64,000 nucleotides of DNA from Trametes villosa (lineage: Eukaryota; Basidiomycota; Agaricomycetes; Polyporales; Polyporaceae). Positions 48,947 through 59,467 of this stretch are shown here, in pieces. The stretch is from NCBI GenBank assembly GCA_002964805.2, contig PUDQ02000014.1:1-64000 (forward strand), read 5' to 3'. The translations under genes were made by a program, and so were the position numbers. The number at the start of each line of letters is the position of its first letter. Position 1 is the stretch's first letter. The notes under the pieces were generated by a model. It was not told where the DNA came from. It saw only the letters and a list, made by a program, of their open reading frames with translations, and did no database searches.

Positions 48947-49528
48947 GCACCCTCGCGTCGCGTACGCTCGGGTTGTACGGGGGATTTGCCGCGGTGTGTT
49001 TTGCTTTCGAACGTCAGATACGAATCCCTGCATGATCCTCACGCGTTTTTGATGTACCTATCTACCATGTGAACTATAATGACATACATAGACTGCTTCG
49101 CCTCATGCTTCGCGACGAAATGTCTGGCCCGTTGGCCATTTGTGCATGCGCGATGATTTGCATGAGCATATTCCATATACTCGTCACGCCTTCCAGGGGG
49201 TTCACAACCTGCATACCAGCATACCGCGCCACCGAGGGGTTGAGCGTTTCCATATTAATGTCCAAATGATCAGCACAATATTTGGTAGCAGAGAGTCTAT
49301 AAGACGTCCTCAACACGTGCCATGGGACGCCGGCAGGATTATCTGCTGGTGATCAGTACTGTACCAGTTGTGGCAGCGATGCAAACGTTCCCCGATCTCT
49401 CCTCCAGAGCACCTTGACCACCACAGGGAAGATCTTGAAACTGCCGAATCTGAGTATGGTGCGTGTCGTGATTAGCTGGTATCGAAGAGCAGCCGGACAT
49501 GGCGAGCTAACTTCATGCTGCTCTATAG
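48947..49528. other. Intergenic or unresolved 5' region of the DUF6535 gene
   Basis: The upstream exon or exons of the next gene should lie here. A candidate donor GTGCGT at about 49459 follows a stretch readable as protein, but I could not fix a start codon and phase together. Confidence 0.3.
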
Positions 49529-51633
49529 ACCACACCAGCCTACGACGCCCCAACCTCTAGCTCTTGGAGCGACGGTAACTTTCCAACGGGCAGCAGCGAC
49601 AGCGGTCCTGGCGATAACAGTAGGGGAATCGGTGCCGAGCAACCTGAGGGCGGCGACCCCTCAAGCAGCGGGGGTACCCGGGCGGACCGCGACCGTAGCC
49701 GGTCCATCTCTTCATTCCGCCACGACACCGGCGACATGGCCCGTGAGGGCGCAAAGCGGGTGCTCGGAGCTAACATTCGTGAACATCTTCCGACTGCCTC
49801 TCCCACTTCTCCGGCCAGAGCTTCTTCGGCCTCTGCGATTCAGCAGGACCCCGAGTTATGCGGGATCCCTCCTGTTGGCCCTCTAAATGACCTATCTACC
49901 ACCCCTCCCCTGGCTCTTATGGATGTAAACCACACAACTATGTCCCAACTTGAACGTGCGGACAACAATCGAAGCAATTCCATGCAGCGCTCAAAAAGTC
50001 TGGAATCCTTGTCGACATATTCCCTTCGGCCCCCTGACAGCGACCCTACCCCTCCTGATGTCCTACCACCACCATCGCGACCGGGACCTGTCACATTCAA
50101 CAGCAATCTCGGAGGGATTCCACATGTCTACGAGAGAGACCATAGGATGCCCTCCCCTGAACAGCCGGTGTTCATTCATTCGGTAAGTGAACCGGGAAGT
50201 TGCGATTACAAGCTGCTCACTACACTATATTATAGCTTGGCTCATACATTGTACCCGAGGTACGCCGGAGTAGCCCCCCTCCAAAGTGGTCCTACATCCA
50301 GCCGGCTAGAGATGTAGACGAGGCAGGCATACTACGTTGACTTCTTCTCACAGCCTATTCTAACACTACACTGTATTGTAGCTTGGCTCATACATTATCC
50401 CAGGGGTAGAGGGCACCCCGCATTGACGGCGGTCCTACAGCCAGCCGGCTAGAGAAGAAGACGAGGCAGGCATACTGTATTGACTGTTTCTCACAGCCTA
50501 GTCTAACGGTTTTCGTGTAGGCACCACCGGCTGTCAGTGCCGGCGGCACCATGTCAGAGATCTGGCCGTTGTATCTCGAGCACGCCCTGGCCGAAGATAG
50601 GGAGACGATCCACACATGGAACACAGATCTCGACGCGATTCTTATTTTTGTGCGTGACATTTTGCCCACGTCTCATCTTTGTGAGATTGTTTGACGGTTC
50701 ACCTCCCTGCCGCCGTTTGGACAGGCCGCCTTGTTCTCGGCTGTGTTGACTACTTTCATTGTCGAGTCATACCAAGGTCTACAACCAGATACCACATCCG
50801 AAGTGCTCCAAGCCATCTTGTACGAACTACAGGCCGCTCGAGAAACTTCCGTCGCTCGCTCGTCGCCCGTAAACCAGTTCCGGGTTGCTTCCTCCGCCAT
50901 CCGAGTCAACATTTACTGGTTCTCCAGCCTCATTATAAGCTTAACCACCGCACTCATCGCCATTCTCGCCAAGCAATGGGTCAACTACCTGCTTACCGGT
51001 CTTTCGCAAGCTGCTGCGGCGTCACGGGCACGTCACCGCCAGTATCGCATGGACGGTGCTCACCGGTGGAATCTTCCTGGGGTGCTCTCGGTTCTCCCTA
51101 TCCTCCTCCATGTTGCTCTGCTTCTTTTCTTCACTGGCCTTGTCGACTTCGTATGGGACCTCAACAGGAGTGTCGCGGTAATTTCCGCCGTCCTTGTTTG
51201 TGCCACATCCGTCATCTACCTGCTTGCGAACGTGCTGGCCTACTTCTATCCGGATTGCCCTTACAGAACTTCCGTCACTGTTCTCTTCGCCTCGGTATGC
51301 GATCTGTTCCTCACATTCTGGAGAAAGACTCGCGTCGCTGCTATCGGAACGGCGCGAGCGCTTCTCAACTTATGGCGTCGTGGAATGCAAACTCTCCGGC
51401 GTCTGTGCAGCCGTCAACAGCTCACTCACGTCGAGGATAGCAACATGGGTCTCCGCAGGGTCGGCACGATCCCCACATCGGACACTCGGCAGCACAAGCT
51501 ACTGCACATTTCCTCTCTCCGGGGTTACGACGAACAGCTCCATCAGGAAAAAGCCCCCAGGCAGATGAGCACTAAGAGGTCCTCACGAGCACCTATGATG
51601 TATAAAAAAGTATGGATAGCCCTTGAGTTCTAA
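49529..51633 (+). CDS. DUF6535-type multi-pass membrane protein, N-terminal part (3' truncated?)
   Basis: Exons 49529-50182, 50521-50649 and 50725-51633 join in phase (563 codons from the first acceptor; the first in-frame Met is at 49736). The N-terminus is disordered and rich in Ser/Pro. Then comes the DUF6535 start (IWPLYLEHALAEDRETIHTW-TDLDAILIF, with AALFSAVLTTFIVESY directly after the intron) and three further hydrophobic helices (about 50910, 51080 and 51180). PDCPYRTS closes the membrane region, followed by a basic tail and a stop at 51631. Members of this agaricomycete family usually go on for several hundred helical residues. Here that part is missing and a matching reading frame appears at 59460, so the gene may be interrupted. 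Its function is unknown. The upstream start is unresolved. Confidence 0.65.
50220..50506 (+). repeat. Tandem duplication of ~145 bases inside an intron
   Basis: Two adjacent units, 50220-50365 and 50366-50506, share TAGCTTGGCTCATACATT, CAGCCGGCTAGAGA and AGACGAGGCAGGCATACT in order. Each starts with an AG-ending T-rich stretch that could act as a splice acceptor, so the unit may be a duplicated exon now spliced out. The true acceptor used in the model is TTTCGTGTAG at 50520. Confidence 0.75.
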
Positions 51634-51998
51634 TCTGACAGGTCCCCTTGATAACATAGTGTTTATGAGTGCTTCTGTAGATTTTTTGCGACAAATTAGC
51701 ACTTGTGTAGAGCCCAGCAGGGCAGAGTTACTGCAGTGTAGCCGATGTTGTTACAGGCGAAAAGCAATGTATTATGGAAACGAATGCAGGATTACATGAG
51801 GTGTGTATCATAGCACATGAAAAGCAGGGGATGTAGGGACATAGAGAGGTAGCGATGACGGTATACACACGGGTAGATTAAACTCGCGGGATGCTAGTAA
51901 GGGAAAGGCTCAGGACGACGCAAATATCAAACAGATTCTCGGATCCTGATCAAAACTTGGCAGGCATAAGGAGGGTATGACGAGTAAGCTGCAGTCCG
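51634..51998. other. Spacer with candidate left inverted repeat
   Basis: Lies between the DUF6535 fragment and the 3' end of the DUF6532 gene. It holds the 12-base motif at 51688 described separately. No gene recognised. Confidence 0.4.
51688..51699 (+). repeat. Candidate left terminal inverted repeat of Plavaka-type element
   Basis: GCGACAAATTAG here matches, with one mismatch, the reverse complement of 59436-59447. Together the pair brackets the DUF6532 gene and the Plavaka transposase. No target-site duplication of 2-8 bases is evident, so this is a proposal only. Confidence 0.35.
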
Positions 51999-54900
51999 TT
52001 ACTCGCGTGCCATGCCCGCGACGTTGAGGAAGCTCTTGCGCTGCGGGCCGGCCACACGTCCACGGGGACCGGCTGGGCTGCTGCATATCATAAGACGGGT
52101 ATTAGCAAGTTACACTAGGAAATGACAGTGTACGCACCTAATCTGACGCCACAGGCCATGCATCAGCACATGGTATTGCTCTGGCCCGGTCGTGCGAATG
52201 TCCGAGAGTTCTTGAATATGATCCCGGTAGACCCCCCAGTATTCGTTCGCCGTGAAGTCGCGTGGCAGCGTGTAGCCGTGCTTGCAGTCCTCGATGGCCG
52301 CGTGGAGCTAATTTCGCATAGTGAGTGCTCAGGCGTGAGTTGATGCAAAGGTTTAGGACGTACCGCCGTAGCCACGAGCGCCAACATCGACGCTGGAATC
52401 TCCTTCTCATCGGGCTTCTCCGGCAGCGTCGATTCGAAGTGCTGGCAAATCTTGAAACCCAAGCTTGCGGGTTGCTTGAAGAACGCGACACGGAGGGTCT
52501 CGGCATAAACTGGGGGGCTGTACGGCTTGTCGGACTCAATAGTCTTCTTCTGTTTGAGGAGAGCGATTCGAGATCAACCCCTTCGTGACAACGCATGCCG
52601 CTCACCTCGTAATCGAACGGGTATATGTACCGTCGGCCTTCCTGCAGCCAGTCGCCCTTGGCTTGGTCGCCGAATGTGAGGCCAAGTGCTGTGCGCAGCT
52701 GCCCTTCGACGAGCTTCCGGACGGAGCCACGGAACGTCGGAATGCGCTGGGACGGCTGTATGGAGTAGTCAGTGGTATATCCCTGGCATTCCAGAAACTA
52801 CAGCGTCATCTCATGATCGGTGCGACGTGGCGACGCGAGCTCGAGATATCCCAACCACAAGGTCAATGAAATCGACTTCGTGGTGGTGTTCCTGCTGGTG
52901 AAAAGCGGGCTGCGACTCGACAGTGGGCAAATCATCAGGACAGCGACTATATCAGTGCGCGCAGCAAGGACGTCATCGCCATCGGCGGTGACCACCTTAC
53001 CGGGGTCCGGCACCTGCGTCGAAACCGCGATGTGCCACGACACCGAACCATTATGGTTCATCCTCCTGCGAGGCCCGCGGCCGCGGGGACTGGCACGAGA
53101 AACCGTGACCGCAATAGCCGCACATTTTCTGCGCAGACTACGAGCACACCGAGACCACGATACACCTGGGGGGAAAACCCACACGAGTACCGCAGCGTCA
53201 TCGAGAAGGACGAGAATCTACAGTGCACGGAGCACATCGAGTAGACACAAGACAGCGGCGGGCACCGGAGGAGGTGAAAAACCTCCGGGTAGGGCCCACG
53301 AACCTCTTTCGCTGAGGAGAGGACTTACTATCTTGCAGAGTTCAGCGGCATACTCGTCCTTCTTCTTGAGACGCTTGACCATGTCCGCATAGCCGAAATC
53401 GGCGGCCGCCTTGAGTAACGCACGGGAAACAACCTTGCCGTGTCTCTGGGCACCGTCCGGGAAGGCGTTCTTGATCGCAACATCGGTGAGCATGGTGAAG
53501 ATTCCCCGATGGATCACGCGGCGGACGCGGCGGTGCTGTTCAGTCAGCTTGAGCTTGCCCCTCTTTGGGAAGACGACGTCGATACCCGAGTCCTCAGACT
53601 CGGAATCTGACGCAGAGGCATCGCGGATGGACAGATCGTCATCTGCGTCCTAGGCAATATACCCAAGTCAGAGGAAGGCAACGATACGAAAATGATGGAA
53701 CACACCTCAGGCTCGCGAGCTCGTCGGTCCGGTGCACCAGCCGCCTTCGACTTGGATCCCTGTCGAGATTGGAGCATCGCCGGTTGATCAGCACCATCAT
53801 CGTCGATGGCAAGCTCCTTAAATCTTGGAATCTACTTGCGGGATGATAGTAGGGCATACACGGTAATGATCAACGCGACTTACCTCGGCCTCACGCTTCT
53901 TGCTCGCGGCACCATGCGAACGGCCCTTTTCGGGAAGAGCCGTTGACTTGCTCTTGGCCGCGCCTGCCTGAGCTACCTTCTCCGGTCGGGTACTGGCACC
54001 TAAATGGTACAACCGTCATAATGGAGATGGGTAGTAGCGATACAAACTCGGTACTCACTAGCCAAGGATTGAGGCCTTCCGCCGGTGCCGGATTCAAGTT
54101 CTGACTTTCGAGAACGAGCGCTGCTTGCAATCTCCTTTGCCGGCTTCTTCGCGGGCCTCTTAGAAGGCTACCACGACATAATACACGGCAGGCAGTCAGT
54201 TGTTCGAGACTGTTGCTCGCAAAGAGGTTAATCGCACGGCTTACCGGGCCATTGGACTCTCTCTCGATCTCCGGGTCGCTGTCGTCTTGAGCAGGTCGCT
54301 TCTTCCCCTTCGGGTGGCCTTGTGCAGATTGTGAGTGCGACCGGGGCTCAACGCGCTCACTCTGCTCAGCATCTGACGGCGTGGTTTGGTGATGCGATCG
54401 ACTCCCGCTGCTGGGAGATCTAGACGTTGCTGAGGTCGCGCCAGCGGTGCGGGATTGCTTGCGTGGAGCAACATTGTCGTCCTCTTCAACCCAGTGAGGA
54501 GTCTATGAATAGTAGTGAGTGACCCAACTTACGCAGAATGCGCGGGCAAAGCAGAGCTTGGGAGCGCGCGCGTGGGCGCTTGGTACGATGTCGAGTACGT
54601 ACTTCGTTCGCAAGCATCTTCTCGAGCGCCCGCGGGTTACTCTCCATCTGTTCAAGACCATCATCATCGTCGTCGTCGTCTGTCGCCTCGGACTTGTTGG
54701 AGCCGTCTGAAGGTGAAGACGCGTGCTCTCCATCGTCCTCATTCCAGCCGTCATCCTCGTCGTCGCCACTGACAGGCTTGGACGATTGCGACTTTCGGAA
54801 TCTGGGCGGCAGCGTGATCTTCAAGCTTGCCTCGTCCAAGGGCGCTGCCTACGTTTGATTATCATGAAGCGGAGCAGCTGCCTATGTAGCACGGGGCTCA

Positions 54901-55506
54901 CCGATGTGTTGGACGGTGCGTTCACTTCACCGTCGTTCTCGCCCTCAGATGACATATTCGGGTCTATCGGTGGGGCGCGGTAGCCATCCATGTCATTTGG
55001 CTTGCTGCGGCGCTTCGTCGACTTGGCCTCATGCTTCCTGCCAGCCACTTTCTCTGCAGCTATGTGCGCGATGTCAGTTTTTATGATACATCTCGGAGAA
55101 CCTAGGAGCAGCAACTAACCCTTAGGGAGCTTGGCCGAGGACACCGAAGTACTGCGTCTGTTCTCGTCGTCTTGACCGACTACATCCGACGTTTCCGTCT
55201 TCGTCTTCTTCTTGGCCTTGCCAGGCACCAGGGCTTCCCACTCTGTGAAGAGATATCTAATAAGGAGGCTGACCAAATCGCTGGTGAGTAGCACACCTAC
55301 TTTTGCTTGCCCCCTCTTTCGCCCTGCGCGAAGCTATAGGAGTACATCGTCAAGTCTCAAGCACGAGATCCGCCCTGCTCCGGCCTCGGGTACATACCTC
55401 GGCCGTGTGAGTCGGCTTGGGACGTGGTAGATGAGTTTGCGACGTTATCATCCAGTTCCGATCCTGAGCTGTCGGAGAGGATGATACGCTTGCGTCCCCG
55501 TCCCAT
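51999..55506 (-). CDS. DUF6532-domain protein, 14 exons
   Basis: Minus-strand exons join in phase: 55506-55398, 55333-55301, 55242-55120, 55059-54902, 54848-54603, 54502-54245, 54167-54059, 53999-53884, 53816-53706, 53649-53329, 52755-52606, 52549-52364, 52307-52138, 52080-51999 (723 residues). Residues 1-430 are disordered, alternating basic KRSKPN-type and acidic stretches, rich in Ser and Lys like a chromatin or DNA-associated protein. The C-terminal 270 residues fit DUF6532: RVRRVIHRGIFTMLTD, RIPTFRGSVRKLVEGQL, RRYIYPFDYE, RVAFFKQPASLGF and MLALVATALHAAIEDCKHGY. DUF6532 is abundant in agaricomycetes and often found near transposons; its role is not known. It diverges from the transposase gene over 341 bases. 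Intron 10 (573 bases) is ten times longer than the rest. Confidence 0.75.
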
Positions 55507-55847
55507 GTTGGCGCGTCGAGAAGGACAGTGAGTATTTGAGTGTAAGATGATAGTAAGTTAAGGGGATAGATGTAATGTAGAAAGCGCAGAAAGAGTGAAT
55601 GAGTGTGTGGATATGCAGAGGTGTACGAGGAGCAAAGGAAAGAGGGGTGCGTTGCCACGTTTCTGGAACCGCCTTCCGGGTCTTGACGACGTGCCCCAAC
55701 AGGTGCGGGGTCACGCTTTAGGGTTGGCACACAGGCGTGCTTAGGCTCTGATCTAATCTATCGCCCTACCCCCATCTCCAGACTCAGACCCCAAGGGTGT
55801 CGTGTTCTTGTACGGCCCTACGAAATCTCATCGCTGTTCATCTAACA
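55507..55847. promoter_or_regulatory. Divergent promoter, DUF6532 gene and Plavaka transposase
   Basis: 341 bases separate the two start codons, so both genes must be driven from this stretch. No obvious TATA box was seen. The arrangement would allow joint control of transposase and partner gene. Confidence 0.45.
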
Positions 55848-58800
55848 ATGTCTACTGGTGAACGAAAGGTCTGCGCTGGCTGCGGTTACGCGTTCACATT
55901 CACTGGCTACTACTCACACCTCGATCAAACCACAAATGACCTGTGCATTGCCGTTCGAGAGCAGGAAGCCGCAGCTCAAGCCGCCGAATCCGATGGCTCC
56001 GACTCCTCTCCTCTACCCTCTCCTTCAGCATCGAGCATTCCTTCTGCTCACCACTCCGACAACGCGAGCTTGAACGGCTTGACTGGCAATCCCGCTGAAG
56101 ACTCGGAACTGGATGAGGCCGTGTCTTTCGAGGGCGACTACTACGGGGGCTACTCAGCGGACGACTTCGACGACTTCGAAGAGTATGCGCAAGGGAGTGA
56201 AGACGAGCAGGTTGACCCGGGCGATGCCGCCATGGAAGAAGAGGACGACGAAGAGGACGACGCTGCAAACTTCGAGGCGGAGGCGGGTTGGGAGGCGCCG
56301 CCTCGTAATCAAGAGCTCGACGCGCATGCCCCGGCTTCCGATACCAACAATCCGCCTCCTCTGGACGATGAGATCGAGGATGTCTCGGACCGGGGTGCGC
56401 GATCGCGTATCGACGACCAACTCCATCAGCAGCGGTACATTGTACCCTTCCCAGGTGGTCACGCTGGCGCCCCCCTGTCTGGACATCGTGAACGGTCTGC
56501 GTACGAAAGCTTCCAGACACACATCGATGCCTCCAACGTGAATCCGTACGCGCCTTTTACGTCTCGCTTGGATTGGGAAGTGGCAAGATGGGCAAAAATG
56601 CGCGGACCTGGCTCGACTGCCGTCTCCGAGTTGCTCGAGATCGAGAATGTAAGTGCTTCTCGCGACGTACTAGACCTGTACACCGATATCCTCCATAATA
56701 CAGCTCGTCTCGCTTCTGGGTTTGTCCTACAAGAATGCCCGGGAGCTCAATACCATCGTCGACAAGAAGCTCATGTCTGGCCGTCCGAGATTCACGCGCC
56801 GCGAGATTGTCGTGGCCGGCGAAGTTTTCGAGATCTTCTACAGGGACGTCATACAGTGCATTCACGCGCTCTATGGTGATCCTGAGTTCGCCGGACTTCT
56901 CGTATTCACACCGGAGAAACACTATGCCGACGCCGCCCACAATGTACGCATCTACTTCGATGTTCATACCGGAAAATGGTGGTGGGAAACTCAGGTGCGT
57001 GGAGTGGAATCTGCTACATCTTGTGCTGGCCTCTCATCCATGACTTCTAGAAGGAAATCGAGAAGCGCATGCCAGGCGCGACCATCATCCCCATAATCAT
57101 CTCCTCCGACAAGACGCAGCTTACGGTATTCGGTTCGAAGACCGCATACCCAGTCTATATGACTATCGGGAACCTGCCGAAGGACGTGCGACGCAAGCCG
57201 TCCAAGCGCGGTCAGATCCTCCTTGCGTATCTGCCGTCGTCGAACCTCAAGCATGTCTCCAACAAGGCCGCACGCCGGCGCACGCTCGCCAACCTCTTCC
57301 ACGCTTGTCTAGGCCTCGTTCTTGCGCCCCTCAGACAGGCCGGTCTTCACGGGATCGAAGTCACGAGCGGCGACGGAGTGACACGACGCGGGCATCCGAT
57401 CTTCGCCATGTACGTCGGCGACTATCCAGAACAGCTCTTGGTCACTTGTTGCAAGAACGGCACCTGTCCGAAGTGCAACATCCCGCGCGATGACGTCGGA
57501 AGCTCGACCGATCCACATCGCCCCCTGCGCAATCTCGACGACATCCTTGAAGCTCTCGACCAGCTCAATAGCAGCCCTGCCGCCTTCTCGCGTGCCTGCA
57601 GAGAAGCCGGCATCAAGCCCGTCGTCAATCCGTTCTGGCACGATCTCCCCTTCGTCAACATCTTCCGCTCCATCACTCCTGACATACTGCACCAACTATA
57701 TCAAGGCGTCATCAAGCACTTGCTCTCGTGGCTGAAGTCCGCATACGGATCCGAAGAACTCGACGCACGATGTCGACGTTTGCCGCCCAACCACCAGATC
57801 CGGCTCTTCCTTAAAGGCGTCACCACGCTGCAGAGGGTCACCGGGAAAGAACACGCGGATATCTGTCGCTTCCTCTTGGGTCTTGTTGTCGGCCTTCCAC
57901 TCTCTGGCGGCTACTCTCCCTTGCGTCTCATCAGAGCTGTCCGCGCACTTTTAGACTTCCTCTACTTGGCCCAGTACCCGGCTCACACGTCTGACACCCT
58001 CGGGCTTCTCCAGGCAGCTCTACAGCGCTTCCATGCCAACAAGTCCGTATTTGTCCAGCTCGATATACGTACGCACTTCAGACTCCCCAAGCTCCACGCA
58101 CTCGATCACTACGTCGACTCAATCAAGCTCTTCGGTACCACCGACAACTACGACACCCAATACACGGAACGCCTACACATCGACTACGCTAAGGATGCCT
58201 ACCGGGCAACAAACCGCAAGGACGAGTTCCCGCAAATGACTACCTGGCTCGAGCGACGCGAGAAGGTTCTACGCCATGACGCATATGTGAAGTGGCGTCT
58301 GCGGCGGCTTGCTCAACCGTCTCAAGGCCAGCCATCGGGACCATATCAGGTGCGTGTTGCGGGCTTTTCCAACTGCAACCACTGCGTAGGCTTACAACAT
58401 GTATTAGCATGCAGTACTTGCGCGCGCTCCCGAAGATGGTGCTGTAGCACATCCAATCATGCGACCGTTCGCCTCGCCGACTGCCTGGACACGCATCAAG
58501 ATCACGAAGTGGCCCAGCGTGAAGGCGCTGTCGTTCGACGATGCAGCCGACCGCTACGGCGCTCACTTCCTTCGTGACGCCCTCGCCCGCTTCGTGATAC
58601 ATCACCGCGATCCTACACTGACTGCCGCCGAGGTCGAACAGGAGTCCCTGTCGGTCTCCTTTCCTTTCCGTAAGATCCAAGCTTTCCACAAACTCAAGTT
58701 CATCCTCGACGACGCGCAAGACCTCGGCATCATGGAGGACGTCCGTGATGCAGCCCACGCGCGACCGGAGCGGAAGGATAAGCAAGGGAGGATGGTCCCC

Positions 58801-59277
58801 GGACGGTTCGACACAGTCCTAGTCAACGACGGAACTGGTGGCCGCTCAGGAGCGAAGGGTATGTGTTATAGAATGGCTCTCTATCTCGACAGCACGTTCA
58901 AGCTCACTCGGCGGCTCGGTGCAGGGTATGAGGTTGCTCAACTCAGGCTCGTCTTCAAGCTCTCGAAGGCGGCGAATCGGGCTCTCTTCCCCGACGTTCT
59001 TGCGCCTGGCCACTTAGCCTACATAGAGCGCTTCACACCACCCGTTGGCCCCGACCGCGCCCACGGCTTGTACAAAGTCACCCGGCGCCGTGATGTGTCC
59101 GGTCATGGTCTCGCGAGCGTGGTCGAGGTGCGACACATTCGCCGGAGCTGTCACCTACTCCCAATGACCGAGGGCTTAGTTCCACGGGAGTGGTCGAGTA
59201 GTAACGTCCTCGAATCTTGTGACAGATTTTGGGTCAACTCGTTTAGTGACATGCATATGTATATGTCATTCTTTTGA
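55848..59277 (+). CDS. Plavaka-family DNA transposase, apparently intact
   Basis: Transposase of the basidiomycete Plavaka group. Four exons join in phase without stops: 55848-56648, 56704-56994, 57051-58349, 58408-59277 (1086 residues). A C2HC zinc-finger-like start (Cys9, Cys12, His24, Cys33) is followed by a long acidic disordered region to about 200. Then come the family blocks: DWEVARWAKMRGPGSTA, LGLSYKNARELN, FTRREIVVAGE, HYADAAHNVRIYFDVHTGKWWW, IIPIIISSDKTQLT, GNLPKDVRRKPSKRGQILLAYLP, DILHQLYQGVIKHL and YDTQYTERLHIDYAK, and a C-terminal part with VEVRHIRRSCHLLP and CDRFWVNSF. Several conserved Asp/Glu residues suit an RNase H-like DDE nuclease, for example the SSDKTQ and TPDILHQ aspartates. 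All introns are 55-58 bases. The gene looks functional; the ends of the element are uncertain. Confidence 0.85.
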
Positions 59278-59467
59278 CAGCCTCGGTCGGACAGAGTCGA
59301 AGTGTGAGATCCGATGGGGCAGAAACATGATGTGCTCTAAGTGCTTTTGAGTCGCTCAAATAGTTGCAAAATAGCAGCCTTCACACCGGTGAGCACTAAT
59401 GTGCTAGGTCCTCAACTTTTTGTCTCTCGCATAGACTAAATTGTCGCTGTTAGAACTAATTGGCCAG
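59278..59467. other. Spacer between transposase and helical ORF
   Basis: Holds the candidate right inverted repeat. It ends in CTAATTGGCCAG (59456-59467), which looks like a branch site plus splice acceptor for the next coding block. Confidence 0.4.
59436..59447 (-). repeat. Candidate right terminal inverted repeat of Plavaka-type element
   Basis: Read on the minus strand: GCGACAATTTAG, differing in one base from the motif at 51688. Similarity does not extend further inward. Confidence 0.35.
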
